Below, one piece after another: positions 27,717 to 36,220 of a stretch of DNA of 64,000 bases. Below the pieces are notes generated by a model. It did not search any database, was not told where the DNA came from, and saw nothing but the letters and a program-made list of their open reading frames with translations. Source of the DNA: Mycobacterium sp. 852002-51163_SCH5372311 (GTDB taxonomy: Bacteria > Actinomycetota > Actinomycetes > Mycobacteriales > Mycobacteriaceae); assembly GCF_001667115.1 (NCBI RefSeq), contig NZ_LZIJ01000055.1:62001-126000 (forward strand), in the 5' to 3' direction. Each line of letters opens with the position of its first letter. Positions within the stretch are counted from its first letter, which is position 1. A program made the position numbers and the translations under genes.

Positions 27717-28481
27717 TCAGCCAGCTTCCGCATAACCCATGCGCGGTCTGGGTTCTTTGAGTCTCCCAAGCCCATCGACCGCTTCAACCGCTAGCCTGAA
27801 CCGCACATGCTGATCCAGCGCCCAGTCGAGCATCGCAGGCCACAGATCCACATCCGCAACATTGCCGAACTGCGATGTGACGCATATTGCGGCGGTCTTC
27901 CTGCCGGGCTTGTCGTCCCAGTCGGCGCTTCGTCCAAGGGCTCGCTCGAATTCTTCTTTTACCTCGCGGAGTGCGTCGAAACGGCCTGAATTGAGGCGGG
28001 CATCGGGACTGCTGAAGTAGAGCTGGACGCTGAGACCCTGCTGCGTGAAGGCGGTCGAGTAGGCAACCGCGCTCGTGCCGGTGGGCAGGTTCAACCGCGA
28101 CGCGCGTGTCGATGTTTTCCGCTTTGTCCAGCCGGGGTGTTCTGTGCCAACGCGGTCAAGGAACTGTTCCCAGAAATCCCAGTAGAGCTTGGAGCGCTCG
28201 GTCAGTGCTCCGGTGCCGGTCTTGACTTGCTTCCGCAAGTTGCTTGGCTGCGTGACCAAATCGGAATTTGGTGCAGGTGTGGAGTGGTCGGTCTGGACCA
28301 CCTCGATCTCGGGCCTGGCGGGGTGAGCATCGCGATTCCTTGCGGCTGCTTTTCTAGCCCTTGCGGCTTGGGCCCTCGTCTTTGCGGCCCGCACCTGAGC
28401 GACCCATGCCCCGAACACCATTCCGCCGATAGCGATGAAGAAAACGAGAAATAGAACGTAAAGGAAGACCGGCGTATCCAC
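27717..28481 (-). CDS. Membrane-anchored DUF4268-like protein
   Basis: A 254-residue protein with an N-terminal transmembrane helix (residues 4-28, VFLYVLFLVFFIAIGGMVFG), a basic Ala/Arg-rich linker (30-55), and a C-terminal domain from about 95. That domain resembles DUF4268: SKLYWDFWEQFLDRVG, SVQLYFSSPDARLN, FDALREVKEEFERALG and W-D. DUF4268 is usually attached to nucleases or occurs in defence-related genes; its biochemical role is unknown. Membrane tethering of this domain is unusual. It lies inside the accessory segment after tRNA-Thr. Confidence 0.6.
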   Translation of the reverse strand: MDTPVFLYVLFLVFFIAIGGMVFGAWVAQVRAAKTRAQAARARKAAARNRDAHPARPEIEVVQTDHSTPAPNSDLVTQPSNLRKQVKTGTGALTERSKLYWDFWEQFLDRVGTEHPGWTKRKTSTRASRLNLPTGTSAVAYSTAFTQQGLSVQLYFSSPDARLNSGRFDALREVKEEFERALGRSADWDDKPGRKTAAICVTSQFGNVADVDLWPAMLDWALDQHVRFRLAVEAVDGLGRLKEPRPRMGYAEAG

Positions 28482-28676
28482 GACGTCACCGCCTAGAACC
28501 CAGCTGGCGGTGCTGACTCAGCGAGCGGACAATCATGAGGAATGACTCACCCAAACCTCCCCGTTTGGTGATTCTCGGGGTTGGTGACGTCGCCCGACTC
28601 GTCGAAGCGAGCGTATGCGCAAGGTCAGTTATTCAGGTCAGGAATTGTGAAATTCGCCGTGCCGATCGCTGGCGCT

Positions 28677-29945
28677 TCAGGTCTCTTCGCGGTTTCCGCG
28701 ACTGATCATCCAGGCGACCAGGCAAACTCCTATCGCCAACCCTCCGTAGCCCAGCACCGACGGCCACCAGGGACGGGAGGGGGTGGGCTCCTTGAAAGCG
28801 GCCAGCGCCACCAAAAAACTGCCGTTGTCGGTCGGTCCGACGCCTGGTAACGACTGTGTCTTGGTCACCTTGATCTGGCTGCTGCTGCCGGGATCGTTGA
28901 CCTGACCCCAAGCCAGGGTGGAGTCGTCGAGCAGGAAGATGTCCTGGCTGCCCTTAGGTTGTTTATCGTCGTGCCCCACCACCTCCACGCGGCCGACTTG
29001 CACGATCTGGTCACCGGCGGGGACGTTGACCAGGACGTCCTGGTACAGCTGTGGGGGAGCCGGCGGGATGTAGTCCGGCGGCGGTGAGCCGTTCCCATCC
29101 GGGGGCGGTACCCAGGCCCCGCCGTGGAAGCTGCCCGACGCCACATAGCTGTCCCCGACCGCGGTGAACGGGTACAGGCCAACCGCGGCCGCATCGAGCA
29201 CGACCCGGCCACCGGCCGGCACGTACACCTCTCGGTAGGCGCCGTTGTAGAAGAAGCGGAAGGTCATCGCCTGATCCAGCGGGTTATACAGAATCGGGCG
29301 GTGGTAGGCGTCGTAGTCGATGTAGTCCCAATGACGAGGGCGCGTCAGCTGCTGGTTGTCGGCCTTTACGACGTCAACGTGGCCGGATTGGGCAGCATCG
29401 TGCAGCTGATGCTTGAAGTCCACCAGCTGAAGCATCTGTTGAATCGCGGGATTAACGCGCGTCGCCGGCGCAGACTTCGCAGCCGCTACCGCCTCCAGTG
29501 ATGCATCCACCCCTTTCGGCGGTTTGACCACCGAGGCGTTTCTCGGCGTCCCGGGGGCCAACGGATTGATCGTCGGGCCCTGCACCGGAATCGCGCTCGG
29601 GGGCGCGGGACTTGGCGGAAGGACTTCTGGGGTCCGCGCCGGCGTCACGCTCGGCACAGGCACCGGCGGAAACTCCGGAACCGGGGGCAGTGGCACGCTA
29701 CTCGGGGACGGCTGGGACGGGCGGGACGGCGCGGCTTCATAGCACGAGCGCGGCGTCGGAATGCCATAAATCGCAATATAATTCAGGCAATCCTGGCAGG
29801 ACGCGGGGTTTGACCCGGCACCGGCGCATGGAGCCGCCTGCGCCACGCCGGTTGTGGTCGCTAACACCGAGAACGGTGCGAAGGCCAGGACGGCTGCGGC
29901 GGCAATCCGGAGTGCTTTCATCTCCTGACCTTTCGGGAACCGCAC
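28677..29945 (-). CDS. Proline-rich, C-terminally anchored cell-surface protein
   Basis: A 422-residue exported protein. It has a signal peptide (residues 9-38, MKALRIAAAAVLAFAPFSVLA, ending near AQAAP), a proline-rich region of about 75 residues, a folded domain around 205-380 that includes FRFFYNGAYREVYVPAGGRVV and a DIFLLDDSTLAWGQV segment, and a C-terminal transmembrane helix followed by SRGNREET. The topology is a wall-spanning stalk anchored in the membrane. The ATG at 29921 is an alternative start that would sit directly on the AGGAG. An inverted repeat at 30025-30041 lies upstream. Function unknown. Confidence 0.7.
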   Translation of the reverse strand: MRFPKGQEMKALRIAAAAVLAFAPFSVLATTTGVAQAAPCAGAGSNPASCQDCLNYIAIYGIPTPRSCYEAAPSRPSQPSPSSVPLPPVPEFPPVPVPSVTPARTPEVLPPSPAPPSAIPVQGPTINPLAPGTPRNASVVKPPKGVDASLEAVAAAKSAPATRVNPAIQQMLQLVDFKHQLHDAAQSGHVDVVKADNQQLTRPRHWDYIDYDAYHRPILYNPLDQAMTFRFFYNGAYREVYVPAGGRVVLDAAAVGLYPFTAVGDSYVASGSFHGGAWVPPPDGNGSPPPDYIPPAPPQLYQDVLVNVPAGDQIVQVGRVEVVGHDDKQPKGSQDIFLLDDSTLAWGQVNDPGSSSQIKVTKTQSLPGVGPTDNGSFLVALAAFKEPTPSRPWWPSVLGYGGLAIGVCLVAWMISRGNREET

Positions 29946-30024
29946 TGGCTGGACGAGCTGCGACCACCGAGAGTGCTACGAACGGTAAGGCTGCTTTGCC
30001 GTTACCCAACAAGTGTCGCACTTC

Positions 30025-30041
30025 TATCTACCAAGTAGATA
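30025..30041. promoter_or_regulatory. Inverted repeat TATCTAC-CAA-GTAGATA
   Basis: A perfect 7-bp inverted repeat with a 3-nt spacer, about 80 bp upstream of the surface-protein gene on the minus strand. The form is typical of a TetR- or GntR-type operator. No regulator gene is adjacent. The rest of the 415-bp interval 29946-30360 shows no supported gene. Confidence 0.5.
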
Positions 30042-30360
30042 AGGACCAGTCTCCTCCCACGATCCGCATCCACGGGGAGCTAACCGGAATACGATGCTGC
30101 CGTAGGCGACGCCACGACGAAGGCGAGCCTGCTCGCCGATCTTTTTTTGTTGCCACCACACTCGCAGTTGACGCACCGCGCCGCGCGGACGACAGCAGCG
30201 CTCCCGTCAGCTGGCGGCATCGTTGCCATCGCGATCCTGGCCGCCGCCGTCGGCATCCTCATTTGGGATGCGCCGCCGCTTCTGACAGCGTTGACATTGC
30301 GTCCACGGCGCAAAAGTGCGAGTTGGGCACGCCCTCCGTGCAGAGTCAATGCCAGATCGG

Positions 30361-31131
30361 CTACTGCTGGCCGAGTATGGGTGGCAGACCATCTCGGATG
30401 CCCTTCAGATCACCTTGGATCCGTTGCAGATCACGTTCGATGGCTTCCAGATCCGGGAGAGCAGCTTGTAGGCCCGGCTGTGTCGGTTTCAGACTTGCCG
30501 ATCCGTACTCAGGGCAATAGGAGACGACGGCTGCAGCCGCGAACCTGGCGCTTTGATCGGCGTCCCAAATCGACGATCCCTGCACGAAGTGGACGGCGTC
30601 CGCGAAATTGGGTTGGTGCGCGAGGAAATCGCAGACCGCGTGACCGTGGCTGGTGACGTATTCCTGGCTGGGAACTGGCACGCCGTCCTGTTTCAACACG
30701 CTGATGAATGCCGTGTCGACGATGTAAGACGGTGCAGGGCGCGCGGCGGCGTCGGCCGAGCCGGACGGCGCAGCCGGACCGGGTGGCGCAGCTGACGGCG
30801 GCGACGCCTCGGCCGGCTGCGCTTCTGCGGGCTGGTTTGGAGCTGCTTTGTGCACCCAGAACATAACCATTAACGCGGCGGCGACGGCGAGGAAAGACAG
30901 CGGCAACGCCCCGAGGGCGACGAAGCGGCGCAGCACACTCTTAGGCTTCTTCGGGGTGAAGCGGCGGGTCTTCCCCGTCGCAACCGCCTCGGTTTCGGAC
31001 GGCTCCACCAGATGGCCCAGGCGCTCGTCGAGCAGTGCGTCGACCTCTTGGGACGAAAGTTGACCGCCCTGCTCACGGCGGCGCAGAGCTATGAGCCGCA
31101 GTTCCGAGTCGATCGTCTCCCGATCGCGCAT
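30361..31131 (-). CDS. DUF732-containing membrane protein
   Basis: A 256-residue protein beginning MRDRETIDSELRLIALRRR, an N-terminal cytoplasmic segment found in several mycobacterial membrane proteins. It has one transmembrane helix (about residues 75-98), a Pro/Ala linker, and an extracytoplasmic DUF732-like domain (FISVLKQDGVPVPSQEYVTSHGHAVCDFL... C). The tail DLEAIERDLQRIQGDLKGIRDG could form a coiled coil. The ATG at 31131 is chosen over 31167 because it gives the conserved N terminus. Function unknown. Confidence 0.75.
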   Translation of the reverse strand: MRDRETIDSELRLIALRRREQGGQLSSQEVDALLDERLGHLVEPSETEAVATGKTRRFTPKKPKSVLRRFVALGALPLSFLAVAAALMVMFWVHKAAPNQPAEAQPAEASPPSAAPPGPAAPSGSADAAARPAPSYIVDTAFISVLKQDGVPVPSQEYVTSHGHAVCDFLAHQPNFADAVHFVQGSSIWDADQSARFAAAAVVSYCPEYGSASLKPTQPGLQAALPDLEAIERDLQRIQGDLKGIRDGLPPILGQQ

Positions 31132-31136
31132 ATCAG

Positions 31137-31289
31137 TCAGTCTGCGGGTGTCGCGACATTGTGACAAGTGCTGGTTACCGGGCGGCCGCCACCATCGACG
31201 GGTCCATCGACGAGAAGCTGAATGGCCTTCGCGTAGTAGTCGAGTGCTGCGCTACTGCCCACCTGAGGCGTGCCGCATCGAAAAGACAC
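31137..31289 (-). CDS. Possible small ORF upstream of the DUF732 gene
   Basis: A 50-codon frame from GTG 31289, ending 5 bp before the DUF732 gene start; it contains ALDYYAKAIQLLVDGPVDGG. It may be a small coupled gene or the remnant of a longer one. There is no clear ribosome site and no family is recognised. Confidence 0.25.
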   Translation of the reverse strand: MSFRCGTPQVGSSAALDYYAKAIQLLVDGPVDGGGRPVTSTCHNVATPAD

Positions 31290-31353
31290 AGTGTCATCAG
31301 AAGATCATCAGAAGGCCGCCGTTCCGCCCGACTAAGCCGATAGAGTTGCCGCG

Positions 31354-31482
31354 TTGGCCGACAAAGATCTCGCCGCCGCAGCCGATCTCGGAGCGGCGCT
31401 GGGTGTTTCCACTCCCCTGGCGCAGGCGACCAAGCCGGTGATGCGCGACGTCTCCACCGGCCACCGGGGTGCGGGCGACTAG
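31354..31482 (+). pseudogene. C-terminal fragment of a hydroxyisobutyrate-dehydrogenase-like protein
   Basis: About 42 codons (LADKDLAAAADLGAALGVST, continuing PLAQATKPVMRDVSTGHRGAGD) match the last helices of beta-hydroxyacid dehydrogenases; compare GEKDLSLALALADE in the intact gene at 11525-12382. No Rossmann domain precedes it, so the gene is truncated at its 5' end. In M. tuberculosis mmsB (Rv0751c) lies on the equivalent strand in this neighbourhood, so it could be what remains of that gene. That link is inference. Confidence 0.5.
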
Positions 31483-31493
31483 CGTACGCAGAC

Positions 31494-33434
31494 GTGACGA
31501 CCGCGCCGTACGGGTCTTGGCCTACGCCATTCACTTCTGCGTCGGTGGTCGCGGACGCCGTACGGCTGGGAGAGCTGGTTCTCGACGGGTCCGACGTCCT
31601 GTGGTCAGAAGGGCGGCCCGCCGAGGGTGGTCGCACCCAACTCGTACGCCGTAGCCCTGACGGCTGCTGTACCGATCTGCTTCCCGACGGCTACAACGCG
31701 CGCACGGCCGTTCACGAGTACGGCGGGGGCGCGTGGTGGTCCCGCGCGGGCATCGTATGGTTCGCCAACTGGGCTGATCAACGGCTCTATCGGCTCGCAC
31801 CCGGCGCCGACCCGCTGCCCCTCACCCCCGAACCTTCGATTCCTCGGGCCGACCGTTTCGCCGACGGTGACCTCGCCCCGGACGACGGCGGTTCGATCGT
31901 CTGCGTACGCGAGCGCCACCGTGGGCCGTCCCCCACCGAGGTCGACAACCAGATCGTCCGGCTCGACGCGCAGATCCCCTCCGAACCCGAGGTGCTGGTC
32001 GCCGGCTCCGACTTCGTCGCGGCGCCGCGCTTGTCGCCGGACGGCGCCACGTTGGCCTGGCTGCGCTGGAATCACCCGTCGATGCCGTGGGATTCGACCG
32101 AGCTCGTCATCCGCGAACTCGATACCGGTAGGGAGCGGGTGGTCGCGGGCGGCCCGGACGAGTCGGTGCTGGAGCCCCGCTGGGGTGTCGACAATGCACT
32201 GTGGTTCGTGTCCGACCGCAGCAACTGGTGGAATTTGTACCGCTACACGCCCGGCGCAGATGTCGGGGCCGTCGTGTGTATCGACGCCGAAATCGGCGTT
32301 CCACCATGGCAATTCGGTTCGGCGCGCTATTCGATGCTCCCCTGCGGGTCGGTGGTTTTCGCGCGGACGCGCCAAGGATACGACGGCCTCGCGCGCCGCG
32401 CTCCCGACGGCACGATCACCGATCTGGACACGCCGTTCTCACGGTTCACTGCGCTGCGCGTGGCCGCCGATGACACCCTGTTCGTCGTCGCGGGGTCGCC
32501 GACCGAGGAGCCCGGCGTGCACCGCCTCGACCCTGACGGCAACCTCGTCGAGACGCTGCGGGCACCACGCGAGCTTGGCGTCGACCCCCGCGGGGTCTCC
32601 GTGCCCGAGCACATCACCTTCCCGACCGAAGGCGGCCGCACAGCGCACGCGCTGTTCTACCCGCCCGCGCATCCCGAGTTCACGGGACCGGACGGCGAGT
32701 CGCCGCCGTTGATCGTGGAGATCCACGGCGGCCCGACAGGCTCGGCGTCGCCGGTGTTCTCGACCGCCGTCCAGTACTGGACGAGTCGGGGGTTCGCCGT
32801 CGTCGACGTCAACTACGGCGGCTCGACGGGGTACGGCCGCGCCTTCCGTGAGGAGCTCGCCGGAAACTGGGGGATCGTCGACGTCGCAGACTGCCTCGCC
32901 GCGGCCCGGCACCTCGCGAGCACCGGACGCGTCGATGCGGAGCGGCTGACCATCCGGGGCGGCTCGGCGGGCGGCTTCACCACTCTCGCGGCGCTGGCCC
33001 GGGATGACACACCGTTCGCGGCGGGCGCCGACCATTTCGGCGTCGCGGATCTCGAAGCGCTGGCCCGCGACACCCACAAGTTTGAAAGCCGATACCTCGA
33101 CGGGCTCGTCGGCCCCTTGCCGGCCGCCCGCGACCGCTACCTCGAGCGGTCGCCGATCCACCATGTCGATCGGCTCACCCGCCCGCTGATCGTGTTGCAG
33201 GGCAGCGAGGACGCGATCGTTCCACCTGCGCAGAGCGAAACCATTGTCGACGCCCTGCGCCAGCGGCGAGTTCCCGTCGCCTACCTGCTCTTCGAGGGCG
33301 AACAGCACGGCTTCCGGCGCGCGGAGAACATCCGCAGGGCGCTCGACGCCGAGCTTTCCTTCTATGCACGGGTGCTGGGCTTCACCTTGCCCGACGGCGA
33401 AGACATCGAGCCCGTGGCCGTCGAAAACCTTTGA
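31494..33434 (+). CDS. S9-family prolyl-oligopeptidase-type peptidase
   Basis: A 646-residue protein with an N-terminal beta-propeller (residues about 1-390; repeated blade motifs such as DGATLAWLRWNHP and DSTELVIRELDTG) and a C-terminal alpha/beta-hydrolase domain. The triad is Ser491 in GGSAGG, Asp573 in GSEDAIVPP and His605 in GEQHGF. The oxyanion region is EIHGGPTGSASP. The family includes dipeptidyl and acylaminoacyl peptidases; it resembles Rv0457c. No signal peptide is seen, so it is probably cytosolic. GTG start; convergent with the toxin operon. Confidence 0.9.
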   Translation: MTTAPYGSWPTPFTSASVVADAVRLGELVLDGSDVLWSEGRPAEGGRTQLVRRSPDGCCTDLLPDGYNARTAVHEYGGGAWWSRAGIVWFANWADQRLYRLAPGADPLPLTPEPSIPRADRFADGDLAPDDGGSIVCVRERHRGPSPTEVDNQIVRLDAQIPSEPEVLVAGSDFVAAPRLSPDGATLAWLRWNHPSMPWDSTELVIRELDTGRERVVAGGPDESVLEPRWGVDNALWFVSDRSNWWNLYRYTPGADVGAVVCIDAEIGVPPWQFGSARYSMLPCGSVVFARTRQGYDGLARRAPDGTITDLDTPFSRFTALRVAADDTLFVVAGSPTEEPGVHRLDPDGNLVETLRAPRELGVDPRGVSVPEHITFPTEGGRTAHALFYPPAHPEFTGPDGESPPLIVEIHGGPTGSASPVFSTAVQYWTSRGFAVVDVNYGGSTGYGRAFREELAGNWGIVDVADCLAAARHLASTGRVDAERLTIRGGSAGGFTTLAALARDDTPFAAGADHFGVADLEALARDTHKFESRYLDGLVGPLPAARDRYLERSPIHHVDRLTRPLIVLQGSEDAIVPPAQSETIVDALRQRRVPVAYLLFEGEQHGFRRAENIRRALDAELSFYARVLGFTLPDGEDIEPVAVENL

Positions 33435-33438
33435 CACA

Positions 33439-33948
33439 TCACAGGTACAGGCGGCCCTCGCCCTTTTCGTCAGTGCTCTCAGTGGCCGGGATTGCGTCCA
33501 CTCTCCCGGTGGCAAGTCCGGGCACCGATTGGGCGTCGGTCGACACGGCCGCCGCCGGGGAAACTGCGGTGGCCTTGCCGGCCGGTCGGTGGATGGCAGC
33601 GGGGGTTTCGCTGACCTCGCATACCCCGACGCCATGTACTCGGGCCAGCCGAAGAAACACCTCACGGGCATGTTCTTCTTTGGACCATCTGAACGCGACG
33701 TAGACGATGCTGCTGCCAATGGCATAGGTGGTATCGGCGCTGTCATCGTCCACGGGTGCGTCGGGACCGTTCAGCGGCCGAAAGATCTTGACGAGGTCGC
33801 GGTAGAACGCCCGCAATCCGGGAGTGGTGACTGCAGGGTCGTCGTACGAATGCGGTTCTGACCACTCGGCTTGCTTCTGGTACCACGCGAGCAGCTCGTC
33901 ATCGCCGGGTGCTGCGCCCGGATCGAAGGCCAACAGGTCGTACGACAT
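33439..33948 (-). CDS. Putative immunity or accessory protein of the nuclease-toxin locus
   Basis: A 169-residue soluble protein starting MSYDLLAFDPGAAPGDDELL, with AWYQKQAEWSEPHSYDDP and an acidic core that includes DDDSADTTYAIGSSIVYVAF. The opening (SYDL..F) occurs in small proteins encoded downstream of polymorphic toxins, which fits an immunity role, but the family is not established. It starts 7 bp after the preceding gene, as the last gene of the operon. The ATG at 33948 is chosen because the frame upstream is the shadow of the neighbouring gene. Confidence 0.6.
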   Translation of the reverse strand: MSYDLLAFDPGAAPGDDELLAWYQKQAEWSEPHSYDDPAVTTPGLRAFYRDLVKIFRPLNGPDAPVDDDSADTTYAIGSSIVYVAFRWSKEEHAREVFLRLARVHGVGVCEVSETPAAIHRPAGKATAVSPAAAVSTDAQSVPGLATGRVDAIPATESTDEKGEGRLYL

Positions 33949-33955
33949 CAACGGG

Positions 33956-34570
33956 TCAATTGGTGCCGCGCTGTTGCTGCGGTTTGCCGGCCGAGACATC
34001 TTTGTGGGCCGCGTCCTGGGTCCTGGCGGCGGCCGGGGAACCCGACGCAGTGTCCGCGGTTCCTGCCGCCGATTTGCCCGCCGGAGCAGGGCCGTCGGCG
34101 GGCGTGGTGAACTCAGCCTGTTGCCGGAGGTGCCAGCCGGCGGGCAGGGCGTGGTGCTCGTAGTAGTGCCGAAAGAGATCGATGGCCTCAGCGGCGGTGA
34201 GGACTTCGGCCGGCCTGACGTGGTAGGTGTTGTCGCCGTTGTGAATGGGTTCGGTTTCGGCTGTCTCATCGGCGGCCTCGGAGTGCCCGACGGTATAGAC
34301 GCGGTAGCTGCCGTCGGGGTCGAGACGGCGGATCTCTACGGTGAGACGGTCAGGAGCGGTCCCGGTGGTCTGGATCCACTCGTCGGGGTAGACGGTCTCG
34401 TCGTACGCGGCGTCCGGGGGCAACGGATAAATCGAATAGAACGTGTACTCGCCGTCCCCGAGCCGTTTGATTCCAGCCGCGATCTGGCCAGGAATCTCCT
34501 CGGTGAACTCGCTCATCCACCCGGACGAGCGATTCGATTTACGGACGTGGGTCGGGCGGGAAAGCCTCAT
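33956..34570 (-). CDS. Putative immunity protein, overlapping the toxin gene
   Basis: A 204-residue protein whose ATG overlaps the toxin stop (ATGA), the standard place for a cognate immunity gene. The first 140 residues form a folded, acidic domain (GDGEYTFYSIYPLPPD, TAAEAIDLFRHYYEHHALPAGW); the remainder is Ala/Gly/Pro-rich and probably disordered. No catalytic motif is visible. HYYEHHALPAGWHLR resembles small proteins attached to polymorphic-toxin loci. An alternative ATG at 34516 (MSEFTEE) would remove a basic leader. Function is inferred from position. Confidence 0.65.
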   Translation of the reverse strand: MRLSRPTHVRKSNRSSGWMSEFTEEIPGQIAAGIKRLGDGEYTFYSIYPLPPDAAYDETVYPDEWIQTTGTAPDRLTVEIRRLDPDGSYRVYTVGHSEAADETAETEPIHNGDNTYHVRPAEVLTAAEAIDLFRHYYEHHALPAGWHLRQQAEFTTPADGPAPAGKSAAGTADTASGSPAAARTQDAAHKDVSAGKPQQQRGTN

Positions 34571-36201
34571 TCGCCCGGCACCGTTTCGACGTGCACGCTG
34601 GTGACTTCCACGGTTTCGACCTCTCCTCGTTCGTTGGTGATGGTGACGTGGGCCGGGTTGTCGTAGCTGACGTTCCCGTCGAAGGCTCTCTGCGGTTGGC
34701 TCAGCGAGGCGCCCCCCGACTTGACCTCAATCCCTTCATACGTGCCGTCGGGTTTTCTGGCCAGCCCATCGTAGAAGCGGCCGTTCTCGGCGCCGTTGAC
34801 GGTGGCTTTGCGTTGTTCTCTGGTGACCCACCGGCCTTCGTTGTCGGCTTGGTATTTCTTGATGCCTTCGGACTCGCGCAGCTTGCCGTATCCCTCGCCG
34901 CGGCCGGTGAAGTTGCCGTAGATGTCTCGGCCGTCGCCGCGGTTTATGCCTTCACCGGGTCGGCCCGTGTGGGCGTGAAAGACGGTGACGGGGTGCTGCG
35001 CGGCTTCGTGGGACAGGTCGAGCGCGCCGCCGCCCGCCAAGGCGGCGCCGCTGGCGATCATGGCGGCTCCGGCGACATTGACCGGCACGCCGACGACGGC
35101 CCCGACTCCCGTCGCATCGAGGATCACGCCGGGCACCTCCAGTCCGGCACCGCCGGCCATGAGTTCCACCCCACCGACCATCGCCAGGGCGTCCCACGGG
35201 TTGTGCAAAGCGGCGTCACCCAGCGAGGCCATGGCGTTGACCGCGTCGGCGGCCACCGCTTGCGTCACATCGGCGGCGTAATGGAGCGCGACGTTTGCCC
35301 ACGCAGCCATGGTCTTGGCGGCGTCTCGGGCGGCAGCCGCCAACGGTTCAAGCAGGGTGCGGACGGCCTCGGCTTCCACCTTGAGGTCGTTGAGAACTTG
35401 GAGAGCCTCGTGCGCGATCTCGCGGAGCTGGTCTTCTTTACCGCTGACGATGCTGACGAATTCGTCGAACAGCCCCGAGGGCGTAGCCAAGTGCAGCGCC
35501 TCATCGATCAGGCGGCGCAGATGGGTGTGGGCATCGTCGACGTGCTGGGCGTAGCCGTCGAGCTGCTTGGCGATCCCGCCGGTGATCGTGCCGAGTTCGT
35601 TCAGTGCGCCGGTGGCGTCGCCGAACGCGGTCGCTATCTGACCTTTTTCTGGAATGTCCTGGCTGGCCGCGTTGCTCTCGGGCGTCACCAGCGCCGCATC
35701 GAACGTGTGAGCCGCATTGCCGATCGAATTCCAGATCGTGGCGGCAGCGCGCATCGTTTCCGGATGGCCGTTGGGCCAGACCATGCCGATGATCGACTGG
35801 ATCAACCCCCACCCGAACGGCGCGCTCGACAGGCTGCCCTCGCCTCTGGGTGGCACGTGTGCCGAAAACGGTTTAGTGGCAGTGGGTTTGGTTGGCGGGC
35901 CGCCGCCCGGTTTGATCGCCGAATAGTGGTTGGCGATGGCGTAGTTGAAGGCGCTCATCTTGAGCAGGTCACCGATGCGCGCACACCCGTTGGCGGCGTC
36001 GACGAGCGCTTCCAGGCCACCCTGAGCGGCGTTGTCGTAGGACTCACCCACGACCAGGCCCGCCGGGTCTGTGCCGGTCATCCCGCCGGTTCCGCCGAGT
36101 CCCGCCAGTGCGGCGCCGACGGTGGCAGTAAAGGTATTGAAGGCTCCGATGACGTCAGACCCGGCGCCGTCGAGCACCGCGGTGTCGACCGTGATCGTCA
36201 T
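34567..36201 (-). CDS. CpnT-like secreted toxin with C-terminal PD-(D/E)xK-type nuclease domain
   Basis: A 544-residue protein. The N-terminal part (DTAVLDGAGSDVIGAF, DPAGLVVGESYDNAAQGGLE, then FGWGLIQSIIGMVWPNGHPETMR) closely follows the layout of the mycobacterial CpnT N-terminal domain. A helical region (about 200-330) and a hydrophobic glycine-rich segment (about 345-410) follow. The last 130 residues contain FYDGL (Asp478), GIEVKSG (Glu492, Lys494) and SQPQ (Gln504), the arrangement of a PD-(D/E)xK nuclease core. CpnT instead ends in an NAD-glycohydrolase. It follows two WXG100 genes and overlaps a putative immunity gene. Predicted to be exported with the WXG100 pair; target DNA or RNA unknown. 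Confidence 0.75.
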   Translation of the reverse strand: MTITVDTAVLDGAGSDVIGAFNTFTATVGAALAGLGGTGGMTGTDPAGLVVGESYDNAAQGGLEALVDAANGCARIGDLLKMSAFNYAIANHYSAIKPGGGPPTKPTATKPFSAHVPPRGEGSLSSAPFGWGLIQSIIGMVWPNGHPETMRAAATIWNSIGNAAHTFDAALVTPESNAASQDIPEKGQIATAFGDATGALNELGTITGGIAKQLDGYAQHVDDAHTHLRRLIDEALHLATPSGLFDEFVSIVSGKEDQLREIAHEALQVLNDLKVEAEAVRTLLEPLAAAARDAAKTMAAWANVALHYAADVTQAVAADAVNAMASLGDAALHNPWDALAMVGGVELMAGGAGLEVPGVILDATGVGAVVGVPVNVAGAAMIASGAALAGGGALDLSHEAAQHPVTVFHAHTGRPGEGINRGDGRDIYGNFTGRGEGYGKLRESEGIKKYQADNEGRWVTREQRKATVNGAENGRFYDGLARKPDGTYEGIEVKSGGASLSQPQRAFDGNVSYDNPAHVTITNERGEVETVEVTSVHVETVPGE

Positions 36202-36220
36202 CGCGTCAACTGCTGCCGGG

